Positions 22,089-34,558 of a DNA stretch of 64,000 bases are shown one piece after another. The stretch's first letter is position 1; the number at the start of each line of letters is the position of its first letter. The notes under the pieces were generated by a model. It worked only from the letters and a program-made list of their open reading frames with translations, was not told the DNA's origin and ran no database searches. Source of the DNA: Linanthus parryae (taxonomy: Eukaryota; Streptophyta; Magnoliopsida; Ericales; Polemoniaceae); the NCBI GenBank assembly GCA_023055425.1, contig JALGPY010000003.1, positions 76,669,491 to 76,733,490 on the forward strand. The letters run 5' to 3'. The position numbers were made by a program, and so were the translations under genes.

Positions 22089-22292
22089 AATGATGCTTTT
22101 CATGAGCGGACCAAACATATTGAACTCAATTGTAACTTTGTCCATCAACACATCCGTTTCAGCAGAGTACGTTTGCAGTATGTTATTTCGTTGAAACAAA
22201 CTGCAGATAGCCACACGAAGTCTCACCCGCCAAGGAATTTTTGTGATTTTCTCTCCAAATTTTCTCTTATCATGACAACTTCAGTTTGAGGG
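22089..22292 (+). pseudogene. Copia-A RNase H tail and polypurine tract
   Basis: The frame reads NDAFHERTKHIELNCNFVHQHI and QTADSHTKS, the conserved end of Copia RNase H (xxFHERTKHIExDCHF and xxADxFTK). It finishes with a stop and the purine run TTTGAGGG. It is the missing C-terminal part of the pol remnant ending at 17175, in the same orientation. The intervening 4.9 kb is foreign, and some pol sequence is lost. Confidence 0.75.
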
Positions 22293-23699
22293 TGTTGGAA
22301 TAGATGCCCTAGAGGAAATCTAATTTTAGTATGAATTGGCTAGAATAATCATTTTATTATTTATGGAGATATTTAATATAATGAAGTCCTTAGATTTACA
22401 AATCGTGTTGTTTATCTTGAATATCCGTAGTCAAATATAATGATTAACATGACGATCATCTATAGACTAGTATGGGGTTGGATTGATATGGAGATATCAC
22501 GATCCAACACATGGGTATGTATTAGGAGTAATGACATACCGGATTGACCCAAATCCGAGAAGGCTACATACAAGTTATGTAAAGTCTCAAGCGCTTCTCG
22601 CGGTGATAGGATATTATCATCCTTAGACTTGAAGTCACTAGATCCTCTAGTTGTGGAATATTATGCTTTGACAACGTCAAACGCTACTCCGTAACTGGGT
22701 AGTTATAAAAGCGCATGTTGGGCACAATAAGAAGCAAGCTTAGAGATGGTGAGTGATGTAGATAGGATTTTCCCTCCCACATAGCGGGAGAAAATTTTCG
22801 AGGCCACTCGAGGGATGGCATCTATGGAATGTCTGGCCAGACTCATATGAATCAATATGGAGATATTGATGTCATATGCATGGATAGGGCTATTCCCAGG
22901 ATCGAGAAACATGGATTGGATATACGAGTGTGACTTGTATGTCTCGTGTCCAATCCGGATAATGAGACAAAGGGATGCGATAATAAGATCACAATGTTTG
23001 TCAAGATGACTATTTCTATTAATTGGGTGGCATGGATGTGTTGCTAGACACCGCTCCATGTTTGTAAATAGTTACTACCAATTAAGTAGAAATCTATGGG
23101 GTCACACGCCATATGGATATAATTGGACAAGAGACTTAATTAATAAGGATTAATTAAAAGGATCATATTGCAACAAGTTGCTAACTTAGTAGGACTAATT
23201 AGCAAATAATACTAATCCATATATGGATATGATTAGTATTGGGCCCTTTATGGAAACAACTAGGAGTAGTTGGACTATATAAAAGAACTCCTTCCTTCCA
23301 TTTGAATACATGTTATTCGTAACACATATTGAGAGGAGACAAAAGAGTTGAGAGCAAGCAAGGCAAGAGGCCGAATGCCCCTTACTCGCGGCCCCAAATC
23401 CGTCGTCCAACAAAGGGAGGCCAAGCTCCTTCTTTGTTGCTTCTTTGCGCGATTCCGTTGTCTCCTTCCTCCGTTCTAGCTAGAACAAGAAGGTTGGGAG
23501 GTCCAATTCTCTATCCAAGGCATGGATCAACCTTAGAGAACGTGACATCATTCACGTTTTAAGTCATCACAGGAGAACTCAAAGGTACACACATGTTAAT
23601 CCTTTACTATCGTTATGTGTTCTTGACTTGTGATCCTTGGAGGGATATGAACGGAATAATTATCTTCTTTAGCTGCGATTTCATGTTTAAAACCCTACT
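22293..23699 (+). repeat. 5' LTR of Copia-C
   Basis: Starts TGTTGGAATAGATGCCCTAGAGG and ends AAAACCCTACT, with the last A mutated to T compared with the 3' copy. TATA box CTATATAAAAG lies at about 23275-23285. Confidence 0.88.
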
Positions 23700-23713
23700 G
23701 TGGTATCAGAGCC
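23700..23713 (+). other. Primer-binding site of Copia-C
   Basis: GTGGTATCAGAGCC, complementary to initiator tRNA-Met, immediately after the LTR. Confidence 0.9.
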
Positions 23714-25267
23714 ACATGTCGTAGAGCATAACGTAGTTTATGTGTTACGATTTTGTTGTTTTAAGACTTTACATTCATGTTTATCGCGTAAAACGAAAAA
23801 TTAAGCATAGTAGATGCAAATTGAATGGAGATTCAATCTAACAAGATCTAATTGTGCATTAGATGCAATAAATTAGTGAGTTTTTGGTTTGAAGATTAGG
23901 GTTTGGCCACATGTTTGGAAAAAGGGTTTTTTAACATGGAAACAACTTGGATTGGGCAACAAGGAAATGAGTTGTTTTCGGAAACAACTCCTAGAAGGGT
24001 CCGGCCCCCATAGGGGACCGCCCCTGTGCCTTGCCGCCCAAGCCATGCACGGCCTAAGGGCCGGCCGGGCCTAGCGCGACCGGGGGGACCGGCGGCTTGG
24101 GCTAGGCCGGGCCCTAGGGCCGTGTGTGATCCAATAGGGTTTTGGGAAGTTCTTTTTTTGCATTTCTTTTGACCCTACTTCTTCCAAAACAATTAAAAAT
24201 TGAACAAGCGCGTTAAAATTGGTTTAAACTGTTTATGTGCTATTCGCATGGTGGTTGGATATGACCCTAGGTTGTGGTTTGTGTGTGAATGTTTATTTTG
24301 TGATTTGTTTTACGACCTGCGAGCTGATCAATTAATGTAATAGTTAATAAAGGTTTACGGCATGAGAGTCGTTTATTTCTCAACTTGTTTTATTTTATTT
24401 AGTATAGGTGTAGCTAGATAAAATAGATTGTTAGCCAAGATTGAAGAAAAGAAGCCCAAAGACATTGGAGCCATGGAGATGGAGCATGGAGCATTCCACA
24501 AAACTATGACGGATGGACAAAAAGACGGAAGCGCATGATAATGTGATCTATTTTAGGGTTCATAGATATTCTCATTGGCTTGGGAATATCTTAGTCTAGA
24601 AAGGCCATATCCACATCACGTTTATTTTGTTGTGGTTGTTTATTTCATTGTCTTATTATTTTGTGATTGGTGTATGGTTGATGCATGCAATTAGGATAAT
24701 AAGAAAATTAGACAACCTGGATCTATGATTTGGAGTTTCGCCCAAAACTCAAACATATAGATCATGTTGATATGGATCAACAATACAAATTAAAATTGAA
24801 AGGCAAATCCCTCATTCAAAATATTGTGTTTATACCTTCTCGTTATTTAAACACTCATCATGATCACTATATCCCATGATTGTACGTGCCAAAGCATGAC
24901 AACATGGTTTATCGTGATTAGATGCGATGGCACGTAACAATGTGCAATTATTTAAGTAAGAGATTGGACACAACTAGGTAGATTTAATAAGATTAAAAGA
25001 ACCTAGAGGCATACAATTGGGATTATCCATGGGGATGGATAATAATGGTTATTTGCCCAATTGAACCAAGAGTTACATATGATGTAATTGGAATGGTTCC
25101 TACCTAAATAACCAATTCCGGGTGACTTGCCAAAGCAAGTTCGGAAAAGGCAAAATATGAATCTTGGCCCACTAGAAAATATAAGGATATTTTCCGCATT
25201 AATATGGAGGGTTGTTAATCCGAGAAAAATAGTGGGAGCTATATTTGATAATCTAGCCATTATTGAA
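23714..25267 (+). other. Copia-C leader
   Basis: Noncoding and homologous to the Copia-B and Copia-D leaders, including a GC-rich block at about 24000-24120 with GGCCGG-type self-complementary runs. It ends where an internal deletion joins it to integrase sequence. Confidence 0.75.
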
Positions 25268-25565
25268 GAGGTGAGTGCTTGAGCCAAGAGTTTGATGATT
25301 ATCTTAGAGAGTGTGGGATAATATCCCAACTCACTACAGCCGGAACGCCACAATGGAATGACGTATTCTAGAGGAGGAATCGAACCTTGTTGGACATGGT
25401 GAGATCTATGATGTGTCTAACAGATCATCCGTTATCTTTTTGGGGCTATGCTTTAATGTGTGCAGCTTTCCCCATTAACCGTGTTCCATCCAATCAGTCA
25501 TGAAGACACCACATGAGATGTGGAGTGGGAGCCGTCCCACAGTGTTGTTTATGAGGATATGGGGA
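25268..25565 (+). pseudogene. Copia-C integrase fragment
   Basis: Reads FDDYLRECGI-like, then GTPQWND, RRNRTLLDMVRSMMC, LSFWGYAL and FMRIWG with stops in between. It corresponds to Copia-B integrase residues from about 571 to 665. Both ends are deletion joints. Confidence 0.85.
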
Positions 25566-25709
25566 CTTAATTAATAAGGATTAATTAAAAGGATCATATT
25601 GCAACAAGTTTCTAACTTAGTAGGACTAATTAACAAATAATACTAATCCATATATGGATAGGATTAGTATTGGGCCCATTATGGAAACAACTAGGAATAG
25701 TTGGACTAT
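25566..25709 (+). repeat. Copia-C 3' LTR, first part
   Basis: From 'cttaattaataaggattaatt' to 'ttggactat' it matches 5' LTR positions about 23131-23276. Gypsy-T then interrupts it. The LTR resumes at 38434 after the duplicated ACTAT. Confidence 0.85.
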
Positions 25710-26321
25710 TGTAGATAGTGCTTTCTAGACAGACAGATCTTAGCCACGTGGCGATCATCCAGCACACCTAGCTGTGCTCCATACACTCTGGATCACCACC
25801 AGCGCTGATTCACGTGGGGGCTGCGAGACAGAGCCCTCGCAAACCACCACACGGGACTTGTGGGGACTTAGTGGTTTGGAGGCTAGAGTAAGTTCCGTCG
25901 CGCGCGAGTGACAACCAAGCCCGCGCGCGACCTTTAGTAACTGCTTTGAGAGATTTATGTCACGAGCTCCATAAACCCGGTCAACCTCATAACGGTTCCG
26001 GTATATGCCGACGAAGTGCGTAACATTCCCTATATATACGGACGAACGTGCCGTTGTAGTTAAGGTAATTAATCCGCCATTAATGGGTGCATTAACCCAC
26101 TACAACGGTCATATTCTCCACTATATATAGGATCGTTAACCCTTCCATATAAGAGACGAATCACCTGAACTACGCGGAAGCTCTGCCAAAATTCAGTCTC
26201 TCTCTCATACAGTTGCTATTGCCTTACTCTCTCCCTACACACCCCCTACTCTTTTCGTGTTCCATTTATCCCCTGCTTTTGGTATATATTGAATCTTCCT
26301 CAAAGGATTCTCTCGTACACA
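25710..26321 (+). repeat. 5' LTR of Gypsy-T
   Basis: TGTAGATAGTGC...CTCGTACACA. TATA box ACTATATATAGG lies at about 26120-26131. It contains GC-rich CGCGCGCGAG/CCGCGCGCGA segments in the U3 part. The leader following it starts TTTGGTGAAACCGACG, presumably the primer site (tRNA not identified). Confidence 0.92.
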
Positions 26322-26361
26322 TTTGGTGAAACCGACGTGAAACTTACCACTGCAAGCAACC

Positions 26362-27460
26362 ATGTCTCACGAAGACGACGTCAGCAACAGATCTCCCTCC
26401 ACGGAAACAACCTCGAGAGAGGAGACCCGTCACACTTCTGCAGCCGCCAGCGGAACTCCGACTTTGGAGACTTTAAACGCCACTATCCAGAATTAGGGAA
26501 AGGCCCTCCAGGCTCAATCCCCACAGATGGATCGGATAATGGCCATCCTAGGAACCCTCGCCCCGAATCCCACATCGGGTACTGCTGTCTCTCTGGGATG
26601 AGGAACCTCTACCACCCAAGGGACTGGAGTAGTACCTACACGGCCTAACCCTAATTCGCAAACTCCACCAGCAATGGTGCAATTACCCTCCGTCCAGGGG
26701 CAAACGGCCCAAATACCGTCCCTTACCACACACATTCCCCAACCACCAACCGTGACACCCAATATCTCTTCACAGTACACCTTGCCTCCTCCGGCACCGC
26801 TGAGCAGCATGGCTTACACCCCTAGCCCGACCGCAGCATATGCGTCCCCGCCAGCTACAACCCTTCCTCCTGCTGCTGGAGGGAGTGCACCGGAATGTAT
26901 GACATCGCTGCAGCGGCGCATAGAGACCTTCCTGGACAATCAACCTTTTGCAGACACTATCATTCCGAAGGTCGACAACGAACCGCCTATCCCACGGGAG
27001 ATCTATCTGATGCCCAACCCCGCAGGGTATAAGGCCCCTAAGTGGGACAAGTTTGAAGATGTCAACGGGAATGCCCACGAGCATGTCATGCGTTTTATCA
27101 ATGTAATGGGACCGTATGGGGTTGATCCCAAGCTGCTGATGCGTGAGTTCCCAAAATCTCTAGGAAATGTGGCCTACAAATAGTATAGAACGCTGGAGGC
27201 TGGATCTGTCAAAACTTGGGATGACATGGTTCAGAGGTTCTACACGAAATTCTTCCAGATGGAGGAGAAGGTCACGATGATTCATCTCTCTCGTATGTAT
27301 CAGAAGCGCGATGAGGATGGTGTCACCTTCATCAAGAAGTTCAGAGCCAAATCATTAGAGTGCAGAGATGAAGTGCTTGAGGGCAGGCTCGTGGAGATAT
27401 GCCTGCAAGGCATGCGAGATGAGTACACAACCTGCAAACTCCTACCTTTTCGAAGTTGAG
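26362..27460 (+). pseudogene. Gypsy-T gag, N-terminal and Retrotrans_gag part
   Basis: From ATG 26362 the frame encodes a Ser/Thr/Pro-rich N terminus, then WDKFEDVNGNAHEHVMRFI and WDDMVQRFYTKFFQ, the Retrotrans_gag (PF03732) core that forms the particle. Three in-frame stops (near 26494, 26598 and 27181) and a frameshift at about 27450 break it. The frame otherwise stays constant for about 1.1 kb. Confidence 0.85.
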
Positions 27461-28868
27461 TGAATGTACAAAGAACATAGAGCCTATAGTGGAAAGGCAA
27501 AAGAAGAAGCACGCCCCTGAACGACCCTCAGGGGGAACCACTTTCAAGATCGGAAGATTTAGTTATAAGAGGGGGCGTGAAGCTGAGGTCAATACAGTTT
27601 CGCCACACAAGCAGCCCAGGGTTGCAACTTCAAATGCGCCGCCTCTACCATGCTCGATAGAGGAAGTGATTGACTTATGCAAACAGTGGCGCAAGGACGG
27701 GGTTCTGCCTCCGCTCGAAAGGATACCTACCAAGGAGATGATGAGGGACCCGAAGTGGTGCGAGTGCCACGGAAAAATTATGCACCCCACAGCATTACTG
27801 CAAGAAACTCAGGCACATGGTGAGCCGAAAAATGAAGGAAGGCGAGTTGATTGTCAGCGACCAGAGGCAGGACGTGCGAAACAATCCGCTGCCGGCTCAT
27901 GCGGAGCAAGAGCCGAAAGGCAAAGAGGTAGCCATGATTGCGATTATGGATCTTGAAGAGATTGCGGAAGACGGTCTGCCTATCATTGTTGAAATTCACA
28001 ACGACGAGGACTACAGCATAGACACGGAGGATGAGCGTGCTGACCGGATGAAGGGGTCGCACGGGTTCAGCAAGTTTCGACGAGATGAACTTTTCGGAGA
28101 AATGTCGGAAGGAGATGACAAAGGTGATTCTAAGGGTAGCAGAAGACTTCGAGGAAGACATCGTGGTCTCCAATGGAAAAGTTGTTAGGACGTTTTGCTC
28201 TACAGAGAAGATTATGACTTTCTCCGCAAGTGACAAGAAGACGGACTCGAGCCACCAGAAGCCCTTATACGTAACAGCAGTGATCAATGACGTCGAATTC
28301 AAAAGGGAATTTGTTGATGGAGGAGCAGCCGTCAACGTGGTCTCGCTCAATAATCTAAAGTTAGCAGGAATCCCGGAGAAGAAGATTGTCAGACGCCCAT
28401 CCCCACTGATGGGATTCGATAGTGATTCCAGGATGACGATAGGATGGATTCGCCTCGGCATATAGATAGGAAAAATCAAGTGTACAGCTAAATTCTACGT
28501 CATTGATGCGAATACTGCGTATCACATGATCATAGGGCGAGCTTGGATTCATCGTTTTGACGCGGTTCCCTCAACAGCTCACCAGGTGATGAAGACCATC
28601 TAAAATGGAAGAGTAGTGGAGATACCGGCTTCGGTAAATCCTTTCAATCTAAATGAGGCGCAACTCACTGAAGCGGTATGGTTTACTGAAATGGCGGACA
28701 AGCAAACGCCAGGGCCATTTAACCCGATTCCTCTGCCTCGATGGGAAGACATTAAGGATCAGTCACCAGCAGGAGTAATGGTGACGAGGGAGGATGCCAA
28801 GGAAAAAGTGTCCGCACGCGAGGAGGCACCGCAGGCCGCCTACCAAAGGAAGAACGTGTATTCTTTGA
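27456..28868 (+). pseudogene. Gypsy-T gag zinc finger, linker and aspartic protease
   Basis: The zinc-binding segment is KWCECHGKIMHPT (a CxxHxxxxH type of Tat elements), followed by acidic linker frames to 28188. The protease region (28085-28465) contains FVDGGAAVNVVS, a DGG version of the retropepsin D-T/S-G site, and ends IGWIRLGI. After a TAG it continues AYHMIIGRAWIHRFDAVPSTAHQ. Several frame changes and stops mark it as a pseudogene. Confidence 0.82.
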
Positions 28869-29046
28869 AAGGGTGATAAAACATGATCTTGCGGGAAAAG
28901 AGATAGAAAGCTTCTACTCCAATGGAAAGAAATGCTACCGCATATGAAGGTGCGCGGGGGTACCCCCGTCCGAGCATGGGGATATCCCCGGGCAAATCAA
29001 TCGGATTGAACACATCCCGGAGGCGGACAAGCAAACACCGGAGGTT

Positions 29047-30820
29047 TTGGAGGATAAACTGAAAGAAGCACCTGAGTGCATGGAGGACAAGCCGAAACCC
29101 CAGAAACAGGAACTGAAAGATGTGTTCCTGAGCCCAGGCGAAGATAAGAGGAGGCCTGTTTTTCTGAGCGCATACCTCACAAGCGATGAGGAAGCAAGGT
29201 TGCTACAACTGCAGACCGAGTATAAAGACGTGTTTTCCTGGGAGTATGATGAGATGCCCGGTTTGGACACGAGCGTCACCATGAACAGACTAGATGTTAT
29301 CCCGGGATCTAAACCAGTAAAGCAAAGTGCGAGAAGCTTCAGGCCAGAGATAAATGTGAAAATTAAGCAAGAAATCGTCAAGCTATTGACTGCCAGGTTT
29401 ATCGAGCCGAATCATCATACCAAATGGTTGGCTAATATCGTGCATGTGGTAAAGAAGAATGGGCAACTTCGTACCTGCGTAGACTTCAGAAACCTTAAAC
29501 CGCTTTTGCCCCAAGGACGAGTTCCCGCTGCCTAACATCGATCTGCTCATCGATTCCATTGCGGGGCACCAAATGTTCAGCTTCATGGATGGCTTTAGTG
29601 GATATAACCAGATAAAAATGGACCATAAAGATGCACGGAAAACCGCGCTCATTACGTCGGTGGGGGTCTTTAACTACACGGTTATGCCTTTTGGGCTCAA
29701 GAACGCGGGCGCGACTTATCAGCGAGCAATGATGGCTCTATTTCATGACATGATGCACCAGGAGGTGGAGTTATGTTGACGATCTGGTTGTCAAGTCTAA
29801 AGAGGAAGCGGACCATTTGGGGGACCTGCGGAAAGTATTTGAAAGATGCAGGAGTTTTCAGTTGAAGATGAACCCCATGAAATGTGCGTTCGGAGTGACC
29901 TCGGGAAAGTTTTTGGGATGCGTAATACATCGCCAAGGCATCGAGCCTGATCCCGCGAAAGTATCGGCTATCACTAGCATGACGGAACCACATAATCAAA
30001 GCACTCTGAAGAAGTTCCTGGGGAAATTATCTTACCTGCGGAGATTCATTCCAGCGATCGCAGAAATAACTTTTTTCTTCAGCGATCTCCTCAAGAAGAA
30101 TGTTGTATATAATTGGACAGAGGAACATGAGGCCGCATTTGGGAAGCTGAAGGACCTGCTGACATCGCCAAGGGTAATGATCGCCCCACAGCTTGGATTG
30201 CCGCTTTTTTTGTATCTGACGTCGACGAAGAAATCTATAGGGGCGCTTTTGGCTCAAGAATATGAAGGGCAGGAAAGGCCGATTTATTACATTTCTTGCA
30301 TAGTACAACCAGCTGAATCAAGGTACACAGATATCGAATGCCATTGTCTTGCCTTGTTCTTTGTGATTGAAAAGTTAAAACATTACTTCGCCTCGCACAA
30401 AGTTGTGGTGGTTACAGAGAGCGATCCCATACGGTATCTCTTGACTCACACTTCTCCCTACGGAAGGTTGGCAAAGTGGTATATGACCATTTCACAATAT
30501 GGCATCACGTGTGTTCGACCAAGAGCAATCAAATCGCAAGTAGTGGCGGATCTTCTGGCACAGTTTCCAGATAACAGCTATGAGCCCATGATCGAGGAGG
30601 AACTGGAAGGACCTGAGATCTATGAAGTCGAGTCACAATATTGGACGCTTCATTTTGATGGATCATCAACAAGGAAAGGTGGAGGAATTGGAATTGTTTT
30701 GACTAAACCAGATGGGGAAGTCATCCAAATGTCCACGAAACTAGATTTCCCAGTAACCAATAATGAAGCGGAGTATGAGGCTCTCATCGCAGGACTTCGT
30801 GCGGCCAGGGCACTTTAACG
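29047..30820 (+). pseudogene. Gypsy-T reverse transcriptase and RNase H
   Basis: Motifs in order: FIEPNHHTKWLANIVHVVKK, RTCVDFRNLK (frameshift at about 29510), FSFMDGFSGYNQI, NYTVMPFGLKNAGATYQRAM, then a YVDDLVVKS core that sits one base out of frame near 29773. Next come FLGCVIHRQGIE, LSYLRRFIPA, the Gypsy RNase H (GALLAQEYEG, PIYYIS, ADLLAQFP) and the start of the second RNase H, HFDGSSTRKGGG. The catalytic aspartates are still readable, but at least two frameshifts separate the pieces. Confidence 0.9.
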
Positions 30821-32671
30821 GTTATGGGAGATTCTAAGTTAATTGTCAAACAAGCCTCAGGCGAGTACGGGTTGAAGGAGGTAAATCTGTTACCCTATCG
30901 GACTTTGGTGCAAAAGCTGGTACAACAATTCTGCGATGTCAAGTACGAGCACACGCCTAGAACTGATAATCGGCATGCTGATGCTTTAGCTACTATGGGA
31001 TCTAAAGTTAGTGAAGAAAAACGCCCTGCGAAAATCTCAATTGAAGTCCGAACGTCACTAGCATTTATGGAGGACGCATGCGAGGATGAGTCCATGGATG
31101 AGGAAGACTGGAGAAAACCAATACTGCGTGCAATTGCCGAGGGAACAAGCAAAGAAAACTGGGCATCCACAAAGGGGTACTGCATATATGATAACACCCT
31201 TTACTACAAAGGTCCGGGAGGAATACTCATGCGATGCGTCTCGCAACAGGAGGGACAAACGTTATTGGGAAAGATTCACCAGCACACCTGCGGAGAAAGT
31301 GATGTGTCTATTTATCGAAAGGCCCAAAGATACGGGATTCATTGGCCAGACATGTCCATAGCTGCTGCGATAATTCAAGGAAGTTTTGAAAGTTGTACAT
31401 TAATCAAGGATTCTTTAGAAGTTTCCCTGGTTAACGATGATACAGATTGGAGAAAGCCGCTCTTTGATTTTCTCACAGAAGGAATCGAGCCCGAGAAAAG
31501 AAAGGAAGCCGAGAAACTTAAAAGAAAGGCGGCTCGATATGTGGTGCAGGAAAACATACTCTGGCGGAGGGGTCATGAGGGTAATCTACTCCGATGCCTA
31601 GATATCCAAGAAGCGCAAGAGGTAATGGATTTATCTCACCAAGTGGAGCATCAGGGGGGTGCGAAACTATGCAGACAGCTCCTCACAGTTGGTTATTTTT
31701 GGCCCACAATGGAGGCAGATTGCCGCACCAAGGTAAAAAGATGTCAGGAATGCCAATTTAAGGGCAACCTCGTGCATGCTCCTGCTGTAGACTTACACGC
31801 GTTGGGAACGCCATGGCCGTTTCACACTTGGGCTCTAGATTTTATTGGCCCCATTCGACCGGCCTCGCAGGGGAACCAGTTTATCTTAACCGTGACCGAG
31901 TTGTTTACCAAGTGGGTGGAGGCAGTACCGCTCAAGACAGCCAATGCGCTCGCAGTGGTCAATTTCGTTCAAGAAAACATCATATAGAGGTTTCGAATCC
32001 CCAACACAATCCTTTCGGATAAAGGCACCCCCTTTGTAAATCGTCAGGTGGCTTCGAAACTAGCATAGTACAACATAAGGCAGGTCTGTTCCACTCCTTA
32101 TTATCCAAAAGGGAATGGTCAAGCAGAAGCAACCAACAAGACACTGTTAAGGATTTTGATTAAGATGGTCGCAGATGATCACAAAAAGTGGGCTAATTCT
32201 TTGAGTATAGCATTATGGGCATATCGAACTTCGCCAAGGACTCACACGGGAGTCTCCCCGTTCCTTCTATGTTATGGGGCTGAAGCCGTTGTACCGGCAG
32301 AAATAAAAGTTAACTCTGCGAGATTAGCCTTTCATGCATTGTATGACAATCAACGTGATCATGACTTGATTCTGTTAGAAGAGAAGCGCGAATAGGCTAA
32401 GCGAGCCAACAAAAGGTACAAAGAGAGGATTGCTCGTGCGTACAATAAAACAGTTCAACACCGAAACTTTGCGGTTGGGGACTTGGTCTTACGAGCTTCA
32501 GATCATTGCATGCGGGAAGCGGCCCATCCAAAGTTCGCAGCTTACTGGGAAGGACCGTTCGAGGTTAAAGAAGTTTTTGACATCGGTTACAGCACCATAC
32601 AGAGGCTTCATGGGACTGCCACAACCTCAAGTCCGATCAATATGCGTTGGATCAAAAAGTACTATCCCTAG
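30821..32671 (+). pseudogene. Gypsy-T second RNase H end and integrase
   Basis: The frame 30824-31987 finishes the archaeal-type RNase H (GDSKLIVKQ, HADALATMGS) and runs into integrase with an HHCC-type region (HQVEHQGGAKLCRQL ... CQECQF), TWALDFIGPI (first catalytic Asp) and, after a TAG at about 31985, SDKGTPFVN (second Asp). PYYPKGNGQAEATNK carries the Glu, followed by WAYRTSPRTHTGVSPF and a C-terminal WEGPFEVKEV domain ending MRWIKKYYP at 32671. Three in-frame stops (near 31985, 32067 and 32393) interrupt it. The DDE residues themselves are preserved. Confidence 0.9.
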
Positions 32672-32849
32672 TCTCTCTCTCTTTATACATGTTGGATTCA
32701 AATGACTGTTGGATTGTATGTCTAGTCCTCCAATGGACTCATGTGTTGTTTCCTCCCATATGAGGGTGCTTTTAATAAAACAATACTCCCATATGAGAAG
32801 AATTTTATTAACTTAGTTGTTTCTCATCATTTTATTTGCTTCTTTGTTT

Positions 32850-33330
32850 GCTTAAAACAAAAGCGTATCTGTCTAGATAGCAGCCATAATATACCATCCT
32901 ATGCGATCCAAAGCCTATCTGCCGAGATAGCAGCAATGTTTAAGTACGATCTTAAGTGATCTAAAAGCCTATTTGCCTAGATAGCAGCAAAAATAACAAC
33001 CTCTTTGTGCGATCCAAAGCCTATCTGCCGAGATAGCAGCAATGTTTAAATACGATCTTAAGTGATCCAAAAGCCTATCTGCCTAGATACCAGCAAAAAT
33101 AACAACGTCTTTGTGCTATCCAAAGCCTATCTGCCGAGATAGCAGCAATGTTTTAAATACGATCTTAAGTGATCCAAAAGCCTATCTGCTTAGATAGCAG
33201 CGAAAGTAACAACGCCTTTGTGCGAGCAAGCCTATCTACTCAGATAGAAACAATATTGAATCATGACTTAACTGATATGTAAGCCTATCTGCTTAGATAG
33301 TAAGCCATAGCGGCAACGCCTCGTGCGATG
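32850..33330. repeat. Tandem array of hairpin-forming monomers
   Basis: About eight monomers of about 53 bp, each with AGCCTATCTGCCNAGATAGCAGC in which CTATCT and AGATAG pair, alternate in two forms that make a higher-order unit of about 105 bp (clear copies at about 32911, 33017 and 33122). Decayed copies extend to 33510, and one trace lies near 37770. The array lies between the end of pol and the end of the convergent antisense gene. Confidence 0.85.
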
Positions 33331-34558
33331 CAAAAGTTATCTGCTTGAGATGAAGAATTATTCAGGCAACATCCGAATGCAAAATGCGAAGGGAACATAA
33401 CTTGTTTCGCCGTATGGCGAACACGCATGCGATAACAAAGACAGCAAATAGCAAAGTATATTTCATTAACAGTCAAAATGACTTACAATTTATCTGTCTA
33501 GATAGAAGCTTACAAGCGAAAGCTCATACTAAGCAAATTTCCTACTATGAAATGAAAGGCCTACAAGCCCTAACAAAAGTAATGTGACGCTATCGTCAAG
33601 GTCCTAGATTAGAACAGGGCTCTTGATTGATCTTCTGCCCAAGAGACATGCCAGATGAACCTCATGTCCTGGCAGATGCAGACGTGAAGAACAAGTGGAA
33701 AACAGCTCCTGGGGCAGGAATCTTATTGTGCAGAAAGACGAGCGCCATGGCTCGTCACACCTTGTTCAAAACAATGGTGGAAAATAGTTATCCTCTAGGA
33801 AAGCTATAGGAGAAACACACCATTCATTACGATTCGGTAAAAAGGTCAGTACGAGACTGCGCCTCGCCAGAAGGCAGCCAGAGATACGACCTGCAAACAT
33901 AATAGACGAAGAAGAATCTTCGCAAAAGCATGAAATATTATGAAAATCTTCTTCAAAAAGATCATGAAGATCGGTAAGCTTTATAAAGAAGATCTTGGGA
34001 GCTATTTCTATGGCACAAGGAACAAACTCAGGTTTCACAACCTGAAATTGGCATGAATCAACAAAGGACAAGCATCGATGCCAGCAGTCGTAAGGACTCG
34101 TGGTAAGCCACATTCTGGGATGAATGACCCAAGCAGCAAGAAGCAAGGTTTATATAGACTCCATGAGGGAGTCTTTAGTTCCTTGGCTGAGTCAGCAAAG
34201 CTTGGGAAACGGGTAAGAATCAATTACTTACGTCTCAAAAGAGGTAAAAATCAATTACCCTAGTAAAGGCTATGGCGATTCGGTGGCACGCCCTAATTAA
34301 TGACGGAAGGTCATAATAAGGATGGGGCTCCCAAGGAAATCGTGCTTATCTAATAAATCATTAGGCCGGAAATCAAGGCAGATACGTCACCATGTGACGT
34401 CATAATTGATACGCATCAAGATACGAGTACAAAATCCTCAGAGGGGCAAAATGGGACATAAAGTTTCAAATTTTTGAAAGAAAGGGGGAGAAGCACTAGC
34501 ATTACAATGATACTTTGTTTCTAAAACAAATATTTTTGTTTCTAAAACAAATCCTTGA
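33331..34558. other. Gypsy-T 3' noncoding region
   Basis: No supported gene. It contains a short two-copy repeat, 'tttgtttctaaaacaaat', near 34515-34553, just beyond the antisense stop, which could lie in the antisense 3' UTR. Confidence 0.5.

Larger units (their letters stand above)
4305..22292 (+). mobile_element. Copia-A: old Copia retrotransposon split by later insertions
   Basis: Plus-strand Ty1/copia element. A short putative 5' LTR and a degenerate tRNA-Met primer site (4437-4450) are followed by a Cys-rich gag tail (4978-5128), protease, integrase and reverse transcriptase remnants (14429-17175), and the last part of RNase H with a TTTGAGGG purine stretch (22089-22292). Two blocks are foreign: the hAT-like element with Copia-B (5129-14420) and 17176-22088. 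Stops and frameshifts are frequent throughout, so it is long dead. Its 3' LTR is not visible. Copia-C inserted exactly at the purine tract. Confidence 0.75.

Noticed and set aside
26514..27084. Minus-strand frames of about 100 codons
   Set aside because: They are shadows of the Gypsy-T gag frame on the plus strand.
27778..28479. 233-codon minus-strand frame
   Set aside because: It is a shadow of the gag-protease region. The plus strand has the zinc-binding and retropepsin motifs, and the minus frame has none.
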